Source of the DNA: Campylobacterales bacterium
Lineage (GTDB): Bacteria; Campylobacterota; Campylobacteria; Campylobacterales; QNZT01
Reading direction: 5' to 3'
DNA length: 40,914 nt
NCBI GenBank assembly: GCA_016744895.1
Contig: JADGDK010000003.1
Location: forward strand, 15,136 to 56,049
The notes under the pieces are model-generated. The model searched no databases. It saw only the letters and a program-made list of their open reading frames with translations, and was not told where the DNA came from. Shown here piece by piece: positions 33,672 to 40,914 of the stretch (positions within the stretch are counted from its first letter, which is position 1; each line of letters begins with the position of its first letter). The position numbers and the translations under genes are program-made.

Positions 33672-34505
33672 CTATTCTACAGAAAGTTCTCTTATAGTTG
33701 CAACTATTTTTTCAATTATCCAATCAGGGGTTGATGCACCAGCTGTAATTCCACATAGGTTTTTCTCATCAAACCACGAGTTTTCCAACTCTTTTTCATT
33801 TTCTATCAAATAACTATCTACACAATTTTCCTGTGCAATACTAAAAAGTTGTTTCGTATTTGAAGAGTTTTTACCACCAATAACGATCATCACATCTGCT
33901 TCTAAAGAGAGGTCGTATGCTGCATCTTGATTTTCAAATGTTGCATTACATATAGTATTAAATACACGTACTTCTTTAATATTTTCAACAAGATAATTTA
34001 TAATTTTTTGAAATTCACTTATTTTTCGCGTAGTTTGAGAGATAACTGCAACTTTATGACTTAAGTTTATAGCTTTTAAATCCTCAACACTCATAACAAC
34101 GATAGGATCATTAACGGCATAACTCATAACACCTTTTACCTCTGGATGTTTAACATCTCCAAAAATAACAATTTTATAGCCCTCATTACTCATCTGTTCG
34201 ACAATTTGTTGAGGCTTTGTTACAAAAGGACACGTAGCATCAATAACCTCAATATCACTTTGTCGTAATGTAGCAAAATCCTCTTTTACAATACCATGTG
34301 TTCTAATAATAGCCTTTTTAGCACTTCCAAGCTCTCCAATATCATTTGAAGTAATAACATTGAAATTATCTTTCAAACGATTAATTTCTTCATTATTATG
34401 AATTAATGGTCCTATAGTCGTTGCATCACGAGAATTTTCAGCAATTTCTATCGCTCTTTTTACACCAAAACAAAAACCATAATTTTTGGCTAATTTAATC
34501 TCCAA
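33672..34505 (-). CDS. ispH: 4-hydroxy-3-methylbut-2-enyl diphosphate reductase
   Basis: A 277-residue iron-sulfur enzyme for the last step of the MEP isoprenoid pathway. The three cluster-binding cysteines are conserved: C12 ([11 protein letters not shown]), C92 (DATCPFV) and C186 (NTICNAT). Other motifs are PLIHNN and IRTHG. The start is taken as TTG at 34503-34505, giving [14 protein letters not shown], the standard N-terminus. GTGAGG stands 6-7 bases upstream inside the end of aroA, and the reading frame extends to an ATG at 34541 only by running through aroA. The coding regions overlap by 11 bases, so translation is likely coupled. Confidence 0.95.
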   Translation of the reverse strand: MEIKLAKNYGFCFGVKRAIEIAENSRDATTIGPLIHNNEEINRLKDNFNVITSNDIGELGSAKKAIIRTHGIVKEDFATLRQSDIEVIDATCPFVTKPQQIVEQMSNEGYKIVIFGDVKHPEVKGVMSYAVNDPIVVMSVEDLKAINLSHKVAVISQTTRKISEFQKIINYLVENIKEVRVFNTICNATFENQDAAYDLSLEADVMIVIGGKNSSNTKQLFSIAQENCVDSYLIENEKELENSWFDEKNLCGITAGASTPDWIIEKIVATIRELSVE

Positions 34506-35781
34506 TTTGTACCTCACTAATTTTCTGTAAAAGTTCAACAAAATTAGGAAAAGATGTCTGTATACACTCTATATCTTCTACTTTCATGCCACAGTTAAGC
34601 CCTGCGATAGCAAAACTCATAGCAACTCTATGATCTCCATAACTATCAATATCTGCACTTTTTAATACTCCACCTTTAACTGTATAGCCATCGTCAAACT
34701 CTGTTGTTGCAATTCCACATTTTTCTAAATTACCTACTACTGAACTAATTCGATCACTCTCTTTAACACGAAGTTCATGCGCATTTTTAACAATACTTTC
34801 TCCATCAGCACAAGCAAAAGCTATAGAAAGTGCTGGTAATTCATCAATCAGCCATGCAATATTATTTTCAACCGTTACAGATTTCAATGGTGCGTAAGTA
34901 ATGATAATATCACCAATAGGTTCATATTTACTCTCTTTCTCTATAAAATCCACACCTGCACCCATCTGTTTTAAAATCTGATATGCTTCTATCCTTGTTG
35001 GGTTTAGAGAAACATTTTTAAGGATTATTCGAGCATTTGGAGTAATCGCGGCTGCAACGGCAAAGAAAAAACCGCTTGAAGGATCCGATGGAACTGTAAT
35101 TTCTAAAGGTTGTAATGGTTCAATATTTGGTAAAATTTTTATTTTTCCACCATCATCAATCACCTCAGCACCCATGCCACGGAGCATACGTTCACTATGA
35201 TCACGACTTAAGTGTGGTTCACTATAAACAGAAGAAGAGTCTGCAGAAAGTGCAGCTAAGATCATCGCACTCTTAACTTGAGCAGAAGCAATCGGACTTT
35301 TATAATCAAATCCCTCTAATTTAGCACCTCTAATTGATATAGGTGCTAAATTTCCTTTGACACGACCATCAATAGTAGCACCAATACTACGAAGTGGATC
35401 TGCAACTCTTTTCATAGGACGAGATGCAAGATACTTATCTCCGTGTAACACAAAAAAACCTTTACGAGTTGCTAAAAATCCCATAAAAAGTCTAATAGCA
35501 GTTCCCGAATTTCCACAATCTAAAATATTTGCAGGCTCTTTTATATTTTCAGGTGGCGTAATCGTAATTTCATTTCCATTTTTTTCAATTACGGCCCCCA
35601 ACTGTTCTACAATACTTAATGTATTTAAAGTATCTTCTGCTCCAAGATAGTTCGTAATCTTTGAAGGCTTATTTGAAAGCAATGAAAATATCGCACACCG
35701 ATGGGAAATTGATTTATCACTTGCAATCGTATCAATTTCACTATCAAAACTCTTGCACGGAGAAACTATAAAAAAACTCAT
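34495..35781 (-). CDS. aroA: 3-phosphoshikimate 1-carboxyvinyltransferase (EPSP synthase)
   Basis: A 428-residue enzyme of the shikimate pathway that joins phosphoenolpyruvate to shikimate 3-phosphate. The active-site segment SDKSISHR is at residues 21-28. [20 protein letters not shown] is the conserved substrate loop, [13 protein letters not shown] is the second signature, and DELPAL carries the catalytic aspartate. Its sequence is nearer class II enzymes ([11 protein letters not shown], with alanine where glyphosate-sensitive class I enzymes have NAGTAMR). That class is a prediction. It overlaps pheT by 4 bases (ATGA). Confidence 0.96.
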   Translation of the reverse strand: MSFFIVSPCKSFDSEIDTIASDKSISHRCAIFSLLSNKPSKITNYLGAEDTLNTLSIVEQLGAVIEKNGNEITITPPENIKEPANILDCGNSGTAIRLFMGFLATRKGFFVLHGDKYLASRPMKRVADPLRSIGATIDGRVKGNLAPISIRGAKLEGFDYKSPIASAQVKSAMILAALSADSSSVYSEPHLSRDHSERMLRGMGAEVIDDGGKIKILPNIEPLQPLEITVPSDPSSGFFFAVAAAITPNARIILKNVSLNPTRIEAYQILKQMGAGVDFIEKESKYEPIGDIIITYAPLKSVTVENNIAWLIDELPALSIAFACADGESIVKNAHELRVKESDRISSVVGNLEKCGIATTEFDDGYTVKGGVLKSADIDSYGDHRVAMSFAIAGLNCGMKVEDIECIQTSFPNFVELLQKISEVQIGD

Positions 35782-38102
35782 CGTATACCTATCCCAAACT
35801 TCTCTTTTAAACTATCAAGTATATTACTCATAATCGTTGTAATTTGTTCTTCTTGAAGTGTCTGCTCACTTGATTGTATCTCAAACTTTACAGTAACACT
35901 TTGATTATCCCCCAACTCTTGGCTCTCATAGATATCCATAGGGGCAAAACCAATCACCTCTTTTGGTAAAACCTCTGTAAGGTGTGTTCTTATCTCACTA
36001 AACTTTATCGATTTAGGAATGATAAGCGACAAGTCACGCGTTAATGCTGGAAATTTTGAATACGCTACAGCAGTAATCAAATCATACTTTAACTTATCAA
36101 AATCTAATTCACAAATATAACTTCTTGGCAGATCAAACTCTTGTTCAATTTTTACATGCACTCTACCTATAAAACCTATATCCTCTCCTGCAACCAATAC
36201 TCTAGCATACTCATATGGACTGACCAATTTATTATCATCTTTTCCAGTTTGAAGTTCAATCTTTCCAACTATTTTAGAAATAAGTTGACTGAATTTAAAA
36301 AAGTCAATCTCTTCAGGCTTACCATGATTACTTACACTACCAGCTTCAACTTCACCACTAAAGATAAAAGAGATTCTATTTTTTTCTGTTCTTTGTGCAT
36401 CGACTACTTTTCCTATCTCAAAAAGCTTCACACTTTTCTTGCCAAATTTTATATTTCGGCTTGCAGAATTAATCAGATGTAAAAGCAATGTAGATCTAAG
36501 TGTATTCAACTCATTTGTAATCGGGTTTGTTAAATCAAGTCTATTATCAAGTGATTGAAGATTATATTTTTCCATCAACTCTTTATTATCAAAGAAGTAG
36601 TGAATTGCTTCAAAGAAGCCAACTCCAACAGATTGATGTCTAAAATGTATTCTTTTTTTATATACAGTATAAGCTTCATTTTTAATCTGCATTGACTCTG
36701 TAAAATTTAGTGCCTTTGATTTGATATTATCAATTCCAACTATACGTACCAACTCTTCAATAATATCTTGCTTATGCATCACATCATGACGAAATGGCGG
36801 AATCGTAATCATAAAAGAGCCATCAACCGGTTTAATACCAAACCCTAAATGATCAAGTATAGATACAATATCTGTAGAGGCAATATCTTGTCCTATAAAA
36901 TTATTAATAAATTTATGTTCAACTTTAATAATCTTACTATCACACTCTATTTTATGTTTATGACTTCCAGCATAGACTGAAAATTCACTCTCTTTTGCTA
37001 CACTACAAAGGTATTCAAGACCAAGTTTTAAATTTGGCTCACTCCCCCTTGAAGATCTATAGAAATGGTCATCTACGTCTATTTTACTTTCACTTTTTTG
37101 CTGAGATATAACATCAGGATCAATATAATTAGCTTCAACAATCACATAGTTGCTATCAGCTTGCAGATCATCATTCTGATTTATACCAACAACACTTAAC
37201 TGTTTATCATCACAATAGATAGCATCAAACCCTAAACTATCTTTTTTTAAACTAAGTATAACATCACTATTTTCAGGAGTTGAGAGTTTCATAAAATCAT
37301 AAGCTCTTAAAAGAACTCCCGTAGAATGTGTTGCATATGATAGATAATCATTTATATCATTATCACTCTCATGGTCAATACATGCTAATCTAAATGCGTA
37401 TAAAAATGGTAATTCTAATGCTTTAATTTCAAGAAACTTGTATTCAACTGAAGATTGAGCACTGTTTTGAACTTCAAATTTTAAAACCCTAGCAATTCCT
37501 CTTCGGTCATCTTTATATTCAAAATCTGGAGAAATTCTACTACAATTTAATGAAGCACTCAAATCTCTTGCCACACCATTAATACTCAGACAATCTCCTC
37601 TATTTGCAGTAAGTTCAATATCAATTACATCATCATTAACAAAAGGATATTTACTCAATTCTTGACCTAGTTGCAATACACCAATACTATCATCTAAAAC
37701 CATGATTCCGTCATTCATCTTAGGCAAGCCAATTTCAGTAGAAGAGCAAATCATACCATTTGACGCTACACCTCGAAGTGTTGCCTCTTTGATTTCAAAG
37801 TCTTTGCCTAATACTGTTCCCACTGTAGCTACAGCTACATATTGACCTACTGCTACATTTTTAGCACCACAGACAATTTGTGTGACTACATCACCTAAAT
37901 CAACTTGACATACATTTAATTTATCTGCATCAGGATGTTTTTCACACTCTTTTACAAAACCAATTTTGATACCTTTTGGTACTCTTAATTCATCTAATGA
38001 ATCAACTTCTAAACCAATTGAATTGAGTGACTTGCATATCTCATCCGTACTAATATCACCTAAATCTATCCACTCTTTGAGCCACTGTTTTGTTACGATC
38101 AT
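35778..38102 (-). CDS. pheT: Phenylalanyl-tRNA synthetase beta subunit
   Basis: A 774-residue subunit. The domains are an N-terminal tRNA-binding OB fold (residues ~40-150; [17 protein letters not shown]), a B3/B4 editing domain (~200-370), a B5 domain (~395-460), a catalytic-like core and the C-terminal FDX-ACB anticodon-binding domain ([20 protein letters not shown]). Works as an alpha2-beta2 tetramer with PheS. It overlaps pheS and aroA by 4 bases each. Length is normal for the family. Confidence 0.97.
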   Translation of the reverse strand: MIVTKQWLKEWIDLGDISTDEICKSLNSIGLEVDSLDELRVPKGIKIGFVKECEKHPDADKLNVCQVDLGDVVTQIVCGAKNVAVGQYVAVATVGTVLGKDFEIKEATLRGVASNGMICSSTEIGLPKMNDGIMVLDDSIGVLQLGQELSKYPFVNDDVIDIELTANRGDCLSINGVARDLSASLNCSRISPDFEYKDDRRGIARVLKFEVQNSAQSSVEYKFLEIKALELPFLYAFRLACIDHESDNDINDYLSYATHSTGVLLRAYDFMKLSTPENSDVILSLKKDSLGFDAIYCDDKQLSVVGINQNDDLQADSNYVIVEANYIDPDVISQQKSESKIDVDDHFYRSSRGSEPNLKLGLEYLCSVAKESEFSVYAGSHKHKIECDSKIIKVEHKFINNFIGQDIASTDIVSILDHLGFGIKPVDGSFMITIPPFRHDVMHKQDIIEELVRIVGIDNIKSKALNFTESMQIKNEAYTVYKKRIHFRHQSVGVGFFEAIHYFFDNKELMEKYNLQSLDNRLDLTNPITNELNTLRSTLLLHLINSASRNIKFGKKSVKLFEIGKVVDAQRTEKNRISFIFSGEVEAGSVSNHGKPEEIDFFKFSQLISKIVGKIELQTGKDDNKLVSPYEYARVLVAGEDIGFIGRVHVKIEQEFDLPRSYICELDFDKLKYDLITAVAYSKFPALTRDLSLIIPKSIKFSEIRTHLTEVLPKEVIGFAPMDIYESQELGDNQSVTVKFEIQSSEQTLQEEQITTIMSNILDSLKEKFGIGIR

Positions 38103-39100
38103 CTAAATTGCTCCAATAGTCTTAAATCTGCCTCAAAAAGAGATCTCAAATCTGGTATTTTATGAATAAGCATAGCAAAACGCTCTACACCTAGTCCAAA
38201 TGCATATCCACTCACATTTTCATATCCAACAGCTTTAAAAACATTTGGATCTACCATACCTGAACCTAATACTTCAAGCCAACCTGTTTTAGAACATACA
38301 CGACAGCCTTTACCTTCACAAAAGACACAACTGATATCTACCTCAGCACTTGGTTCAGTAAACGGGAAAAAACTTGGTCTAAATCTGATATCAATATCAT
38401 CTCCAAACATATGATGCAAAAAATCTTCAAGGATAAATTTCAAATGTGCAAAACTTACTTTTCCCTCATCATCGACGACTAACCCCTCAACTTGATGAAA
38501 CATCGGAGTATGAGTAATATCAAAATCTCGTCTAAAAACGGAACCTGGACTTATCATACGAATCGGTGGTTTGACATTTGGATCCATCATCGTTCGTATC
38601 TGAACAGGTGAAGTATGTGTTCTCATTACACCATCATCTTTCATATAAAAAGTATCTTGCATATCTCTTGCAGGGTGATATTTTGGAAGATTTAACGCTT
38701 CAAAGTTATGAAAATCATCTTCAACAAGTGGTCCTTCTTGAATTGAAAAATTCATACTGACAAAATAGTCAATAATTTTATTCATAGTTTCAGATACTGG
38801 ATGTAAAGCTCCACTCTCATTATAACTATTAAAAAGTGTAACATCTACACCGTCTTTTTTCATGCTTTCACTTAAAGCAGACTCTTGCAATAGAAACTTT
38901 TTTTCATCAAACAATTTTGTTAAGTTTGCTTTTTGAATATTAAGATTTTTTGCAAACTCTTTTTTTTCCTCATTTGGTACACTCTTCATCTTGGCAAACT
39001 CTGCAGCCAAAATACCCTTTTTACCAAATATCTCTATCCGTGCAATTTCCAGCGTCTCTAGCGTATCTGCAGACCCTATTTGCTCTTGTAAATTTTCCAA
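38099..39100 (-). CDS. pheS: Phenylalanyl-tRNA synthetase alpha subunit
   Basis: A 333-residue class II catalytic subunit. An N-terminal coiled coil is followed by motif 1 ([20 protein letters not shown]), motif 2 ([20 protein letters not shown]) and motif 3 ([20 protein letters not shown]). A four-cysteine knot, [12 protein letters not shown], sits between motifs 2 and 3; it is a likely zinc site seen in some bacterial PheS. The start is TTG at 39098-39100, with TAGGTG just upstream and no ATG near. First gene of the pheS-pheT-aroA-ispH-rpsA-serA run, divergent from the HIT gene. Confidence 0.95.
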   Translation of the reverse strand: MENLQEQIGSADTLETLEIARIEIFGKKGILAAEFAKMKSVPNEEKKEFAKNLNIQKANLTKLFDEKKFLLQESALSESMKKDGVDVTLFNSYNESGALHPVSETMNKIIDYFVSMNFSIQEGPLVEDDFHNFEALNLPKYHPARDMQDTFYMKDDGVMRTHTSPVQIRTMMDPNVKPPIRMISPGSVFRRDFDITHTPMFHQVEGLVVDDEGKVSFAHLKFILEDFLHHMFGDDIDIRFRPSFFPFTEPSAEVDISCVFCEGKGCRVCSKTGWLEVLGSGMVDPNVFKAVGYENVSGYAFGLGVERFAMLIHKIPDLRSLFEADLRLLEQFR

Positions 39101-39210
39101 TAAAACACCTATATTTTTTTGAAAATTGTATATAAAACTACATTAAAGCCTACTTGCAATAAAATTAGACAAATTAATATATAAAAACACATTAGTGTGT
39201 TGAGCTTTCT

Positions 39211-39260
39211 GCTGAAGAAAACTTAGTATTAGCGTAGCTTCTTGGGCTTTGATCAAGAAG
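39211..39260 (+). promoter_or_regulatory. 28-nt block plus hairpin in the leader of the HIT gene (copy 2)
   Basis: Bases 39211-39238 match 3124-3151 at 24 of 28 positions. The block again runs into a hairpin, CTTCTTG (39238-39244) and CAAGAAG (39254-39260), then an A-rich stretch and AAGG before the ATG. Another small stem, AACACA/TGTGTT (39186-39201), lies just upstream. The rest of the 187-bp divergent gap holds the pheS and HIT promoters but no gene. Confidence 0.45.
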
Positions 39261-39287
39261 TGTATTAAAAATAAAAAAGGATATAGA

Positions 39288-39644
39288 ATGTGTGTATTTT
39301 GTAAGATTGTAGAGGGAGAAATTCCATGCAATAAGATATTAGAAAGTGACGAGTTTTTATGTTTTCATGATGCAAATCCCAGAGCTCCAATTCATCTTTT
39401 GATTATTCCCAAAAAGCATGTTGAAAATTTTCAAGAAATGTCACCTGAGTTAATGAGTGCTATGACACCTTTTATCCAAGAAGTAGCTAAAAAAATGGGA
39501 GTTGATCTGAGTGGATATAGACTTCTTACAAATAACGGTGAAGACGGTGGTCAAGAAGTACCACATTTTCATTTTCATCTGCTAGGTGGAACCAAGCTTA
39601 GCTGGAGTCACTTTACACCAGATGATACCCATAAGGCTCTGTAA
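39288..39644 (+). CDS. HIT-family (histidine triad) protein, HinT-like
   Basis: A 118-residue protein with the H-x-H-x-H-x-x signature HFHFHLL (H93, H95, H97; H95 is the expected nucleophile). It also has the HinT N-terminal pattern VFCKIVEGEIPCNKI and LLIIPKKHVENFQE. HinT proteins hydrolyse nucleoside phosphoramidates such as aminoacyl-AMP adducts. Start ATG 39288, with AAGG at 39277-39280. The longer frame from 39249 would include untypical residues and bypass the ribosome binding site. Its position next to pheS matches the order in related genomes. Confidence 0.94.
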   Translation: MCVFCKIVEGEIPCNKILESDEFLCFHDANPRAPIHLLIIPKKHVENFQEMSPELMSAMTPFIQEVAKKMGVDLSGYRLLTNNGEDGGQEVPHFHFHLLGGTKLSWSHFTPDDTHKAL

Positions 39645-39650
39645 AGAGCC
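39635..39650. terminator. Hairpin between convergent HIT and CAP-domain genes
   Basis: GGCTCT (39635-39640), loop GTAA, AGAGCC (39645-39650). It covers the HIT stop codon and touches the stop of the convergent lipoprotein gene. There is only 5 bp between the two genes, so it probably serves both directions, though no strong T-run follows. Confidence 0.5.
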
Positions 39651-40300
39651 TAATAAGGAGTCAGTCCAACTATATTTCCAGGTGTTTGGTATTTACACAC
39701 TACAACATACCAGTATTTATAGTTTCCTGTTTCATACTGACTCATAGCACAGCCAAATCTACTTGTATCTTTCCAAATGACTTGGGTGTAATGTCCGCAC
39801 ATAATCTCATTTCCGTTAGTATCTGTACCTTGCACACAAGTATTGTCAACTTCTTTATCTGTATCGACAACTGCACCATAAGTATAATACTGACTTTCTG
39901 CTATCCATGCTTCAGCTGCAACACTTAATGTTGGTTTCGCTGTTGATGTATATAGATTTTCACCATATCCATTTTTTTGATTATCAGGATCATGATCCCA
40001 TACACCGCTCTTTGCTATTTCATCAGCATAAATTTGTGCTGCATCTACTAGCTTGGTATCCCAAGATAAATTCTCTGTAACACCAACAATATTTCTTGCA
40101 TCATTGTGCAAAATAACAACATCATCCTCTTGTCCAGATATAGAGATGTCATCATCAATACTATTTGCAACATCTCCTGTATCAATCGCAAGACCATCAT
40201 CATTTTTAATTTTATCTTCAATATAATCTTGTATATCAGAACTACTACAGCCAGCAAAAAGTGAAGCTATTACTAAAGATAAATATATTTTATTGTTCAT
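39650..40300 (-). CDS. CAP/SCP-domain (PR-1-like) lipoprotein
   Basis: A 216-residue lipoprotein. The signal [17 protein letters not shown] carries one extra Asn after the Met; the lipobox cysteine is C18. An acidic linker follows, then a CAP domain: [45 protein letters not shown] and [12 protein letters not shown], which are the PR-1/SCP signatures including the two histidine regions and paired cysteines. Bacterial CAP proteins are extracytoplasmic and poorly understood. ATG 40300 is chosen because it begins the signal peptide; the open frame runs further into argH. It overlaps the argH stop by 11 bases. Confidence 0.9.
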   Translation of the reverse strand: MNNKIYLSLVIASLFAGCSSSDIQDYIEDKIKNDDGLAIDTGDVANSIDDDISISGQEDDVVILHNDARNIVGVTENLSWDTKLVDAAQIYADEIAKSGVWDHDPDNQKNGYGENLYTSTAKPTLSVAAEAWIAESQYYTYGAVVDTDKEVDNTCVQGTDTNGNEIMCGHYTQVIWKDTSRFGCAMSQYETGNYKYWYVVVCKYQTPGNIVGLTPY

Positions 40301-40914
40301 AATTTTCCAACCATTCTTTAAAATACGCAATTTGTACTTTTGTTGATTTTGAAGATGTACCACCTTGTGAATTTCGTGCATCCATAGAGTTTCTTAAATT
40401 TAAATATTCTAAGACATCTTCCCCTATCCTACTATCGGCAACTTTGAGCTCTTCTAAACTCATCTGGCTTAAATCAATTCCCAATTTTTCAGCCTGAACA
40501 ACAATAGAACCCGTAATTTTATAAGCATCACGAAATGGAATATCACACTCACGAGCAAGATAATCCGCTAAATCCGTTGCACTCAAATGCCCAACTTGAC
40601 ATGCTTGCTCCATGTTTACACTGTTTACTGTCATCGTTGCTAATGCCTCATTTAAAATTCGAAGTGAAATGTCTGCCGTTTCTACACTATCAAAGACCCC
40701 TTCTTTATCCTCTTGCATATCTTTATTGTATGCTAAAGGCAAACCTTTTAAGACTGTCAAAAGAGAGATAAGGTTTCCATATACCCGACCTGTTTTACCA
40801 CGAAGAAGCTCTGGAACATCAGGATTTTTCTTTTGTGGCATAATTGATGAACTTGTAGAGTACTCATCACTCAATGAGATAAATTTAAACTCACTACTTG
40901 ACCAGATTACTAAC
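40290..40914 (-). CDS. argH: Argininosuccinate lyase, C-terminal part (5' end outside window)
   Basis: The frame is open to the right edge; about 207 of ~460 residues are present. ArgH splits argininosuccinate into arginine and fumarate. The fumarase/aspartase superfamily signature loop is present ([12 protein letters not shown]; the usual GSS reads SSS here), followed by [20 protein letters not shown], the ArgH-specific helix. The visible fragment begins at [20 protein letters not shown]. The C-terminal domain ends NYEQ and overlaps the CAP lipoprotein start by 11 bases. Confidence 0.95.
   Translation of the reverse strand, partial: LVIWSSSEFKFISLSDEYSTSSSIMPQKKNPDVPELLRGKTGRVYGNLISLLTVLKGLPLAYNKDMQEDKEGVFDSVETADISLRILNEALATMTVNSVNMEQACQVGHLSATDLADYLARECDIPFRDAYKITGSIVVQAEKLGIDLSQMSLEELKVADSRIGEDVLEYLNLRNSMDARNSQGGTSSKSTKVQIAYFKEWLENYEQ

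Noticed and set aside
39143-39331. A 62-codon minus-strand frame upstream of pheS
   Set aside because: It overlaps the HIT gene and its leader hairpin and has no ribosome binding site or sensible translation.
40301-40381. Extended N-terminus of the CAP lipoprotein
   Set aside because: The added residues are read from inside argH in another frame and would bury the lipoprotein signal peptide.

Overview
The window is AT-rich chromosomal DNA from a sulfur-oxidising member of the Campylobacterota (Epsilonproteobacteria), most likely Sulfurimonas/Sulfurovum-like. Two things point there. The run serA - small membrane protein - rpsA - ispH - aroA - pheT - pheS - HIT (30007-39644) is the order I remember from Helicobacter pylori and Campylobacter jejuni. 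The accessory content fits a free-living sulfide oxidiser: a sulfide:quinone reductase-type flavoprotein, c-type cytochromes, DUF302 proteins and a type II secretion system. I see no tRNA, rRNA, CRISPR array or intact insertion sequence.

Layout. 1-1529: 3' end of polyphosphate kinase and a gamma-carbonic anhydrase-like protein. 1629-3393: SQR-type flavoprotein plus a 60-residue companion. 3412-5428 (minus): rpe-trpF-exonuclease, joined by one-base TAATG overlaps. 5429-5843: a gene-free gap with a possible transposase scrap. 5844-7328: double-DUF302 lipoprotein. 7357-15842 (minus): one T2SS operon, gspK-L-M-N-C-D-E-F, with the major pseudopilin gspG divergent (15939-16358). 16552-16959: cytochrome c'-like protein. 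17031-18257 (minus): FadL-type porin. 18394-22878 (minus): four exported proteins of unknown function, namely two paralogues sharing a ~250-residue domain, a small protein, and a protein built of 11-residue repeats that ends in the same tail as the small protein. 23055-29917: a second cytochrome c'-like gene coupled to a membrane fusion protein, convergent with a TolC-MFP-RND operon whose pump is split into two genes. 30007-39100 (minus): serA and the conserved housekeeping cluster. 39288-39644: HIT protein. 39650-40914 (minus): CAP-domain lipoprotein and the 3' end of argH.

How the genes fit together. The central 5.8-30 kb is almost entirely envelope biology: a secretion machine, an efflux machine, periplasmic cytochromes and exported proteins with no clear assignment. 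The most unusual stretch is 18394-22878. Other unexplained signals are a 28-nt block followed by a hairpin found in front of two unrelated plus-strand genes, the split RND pump, a perfect 21-bp inverted repeat beside serA, and five TTG start codons, four of which lie at or within tightly packed gene junctions.
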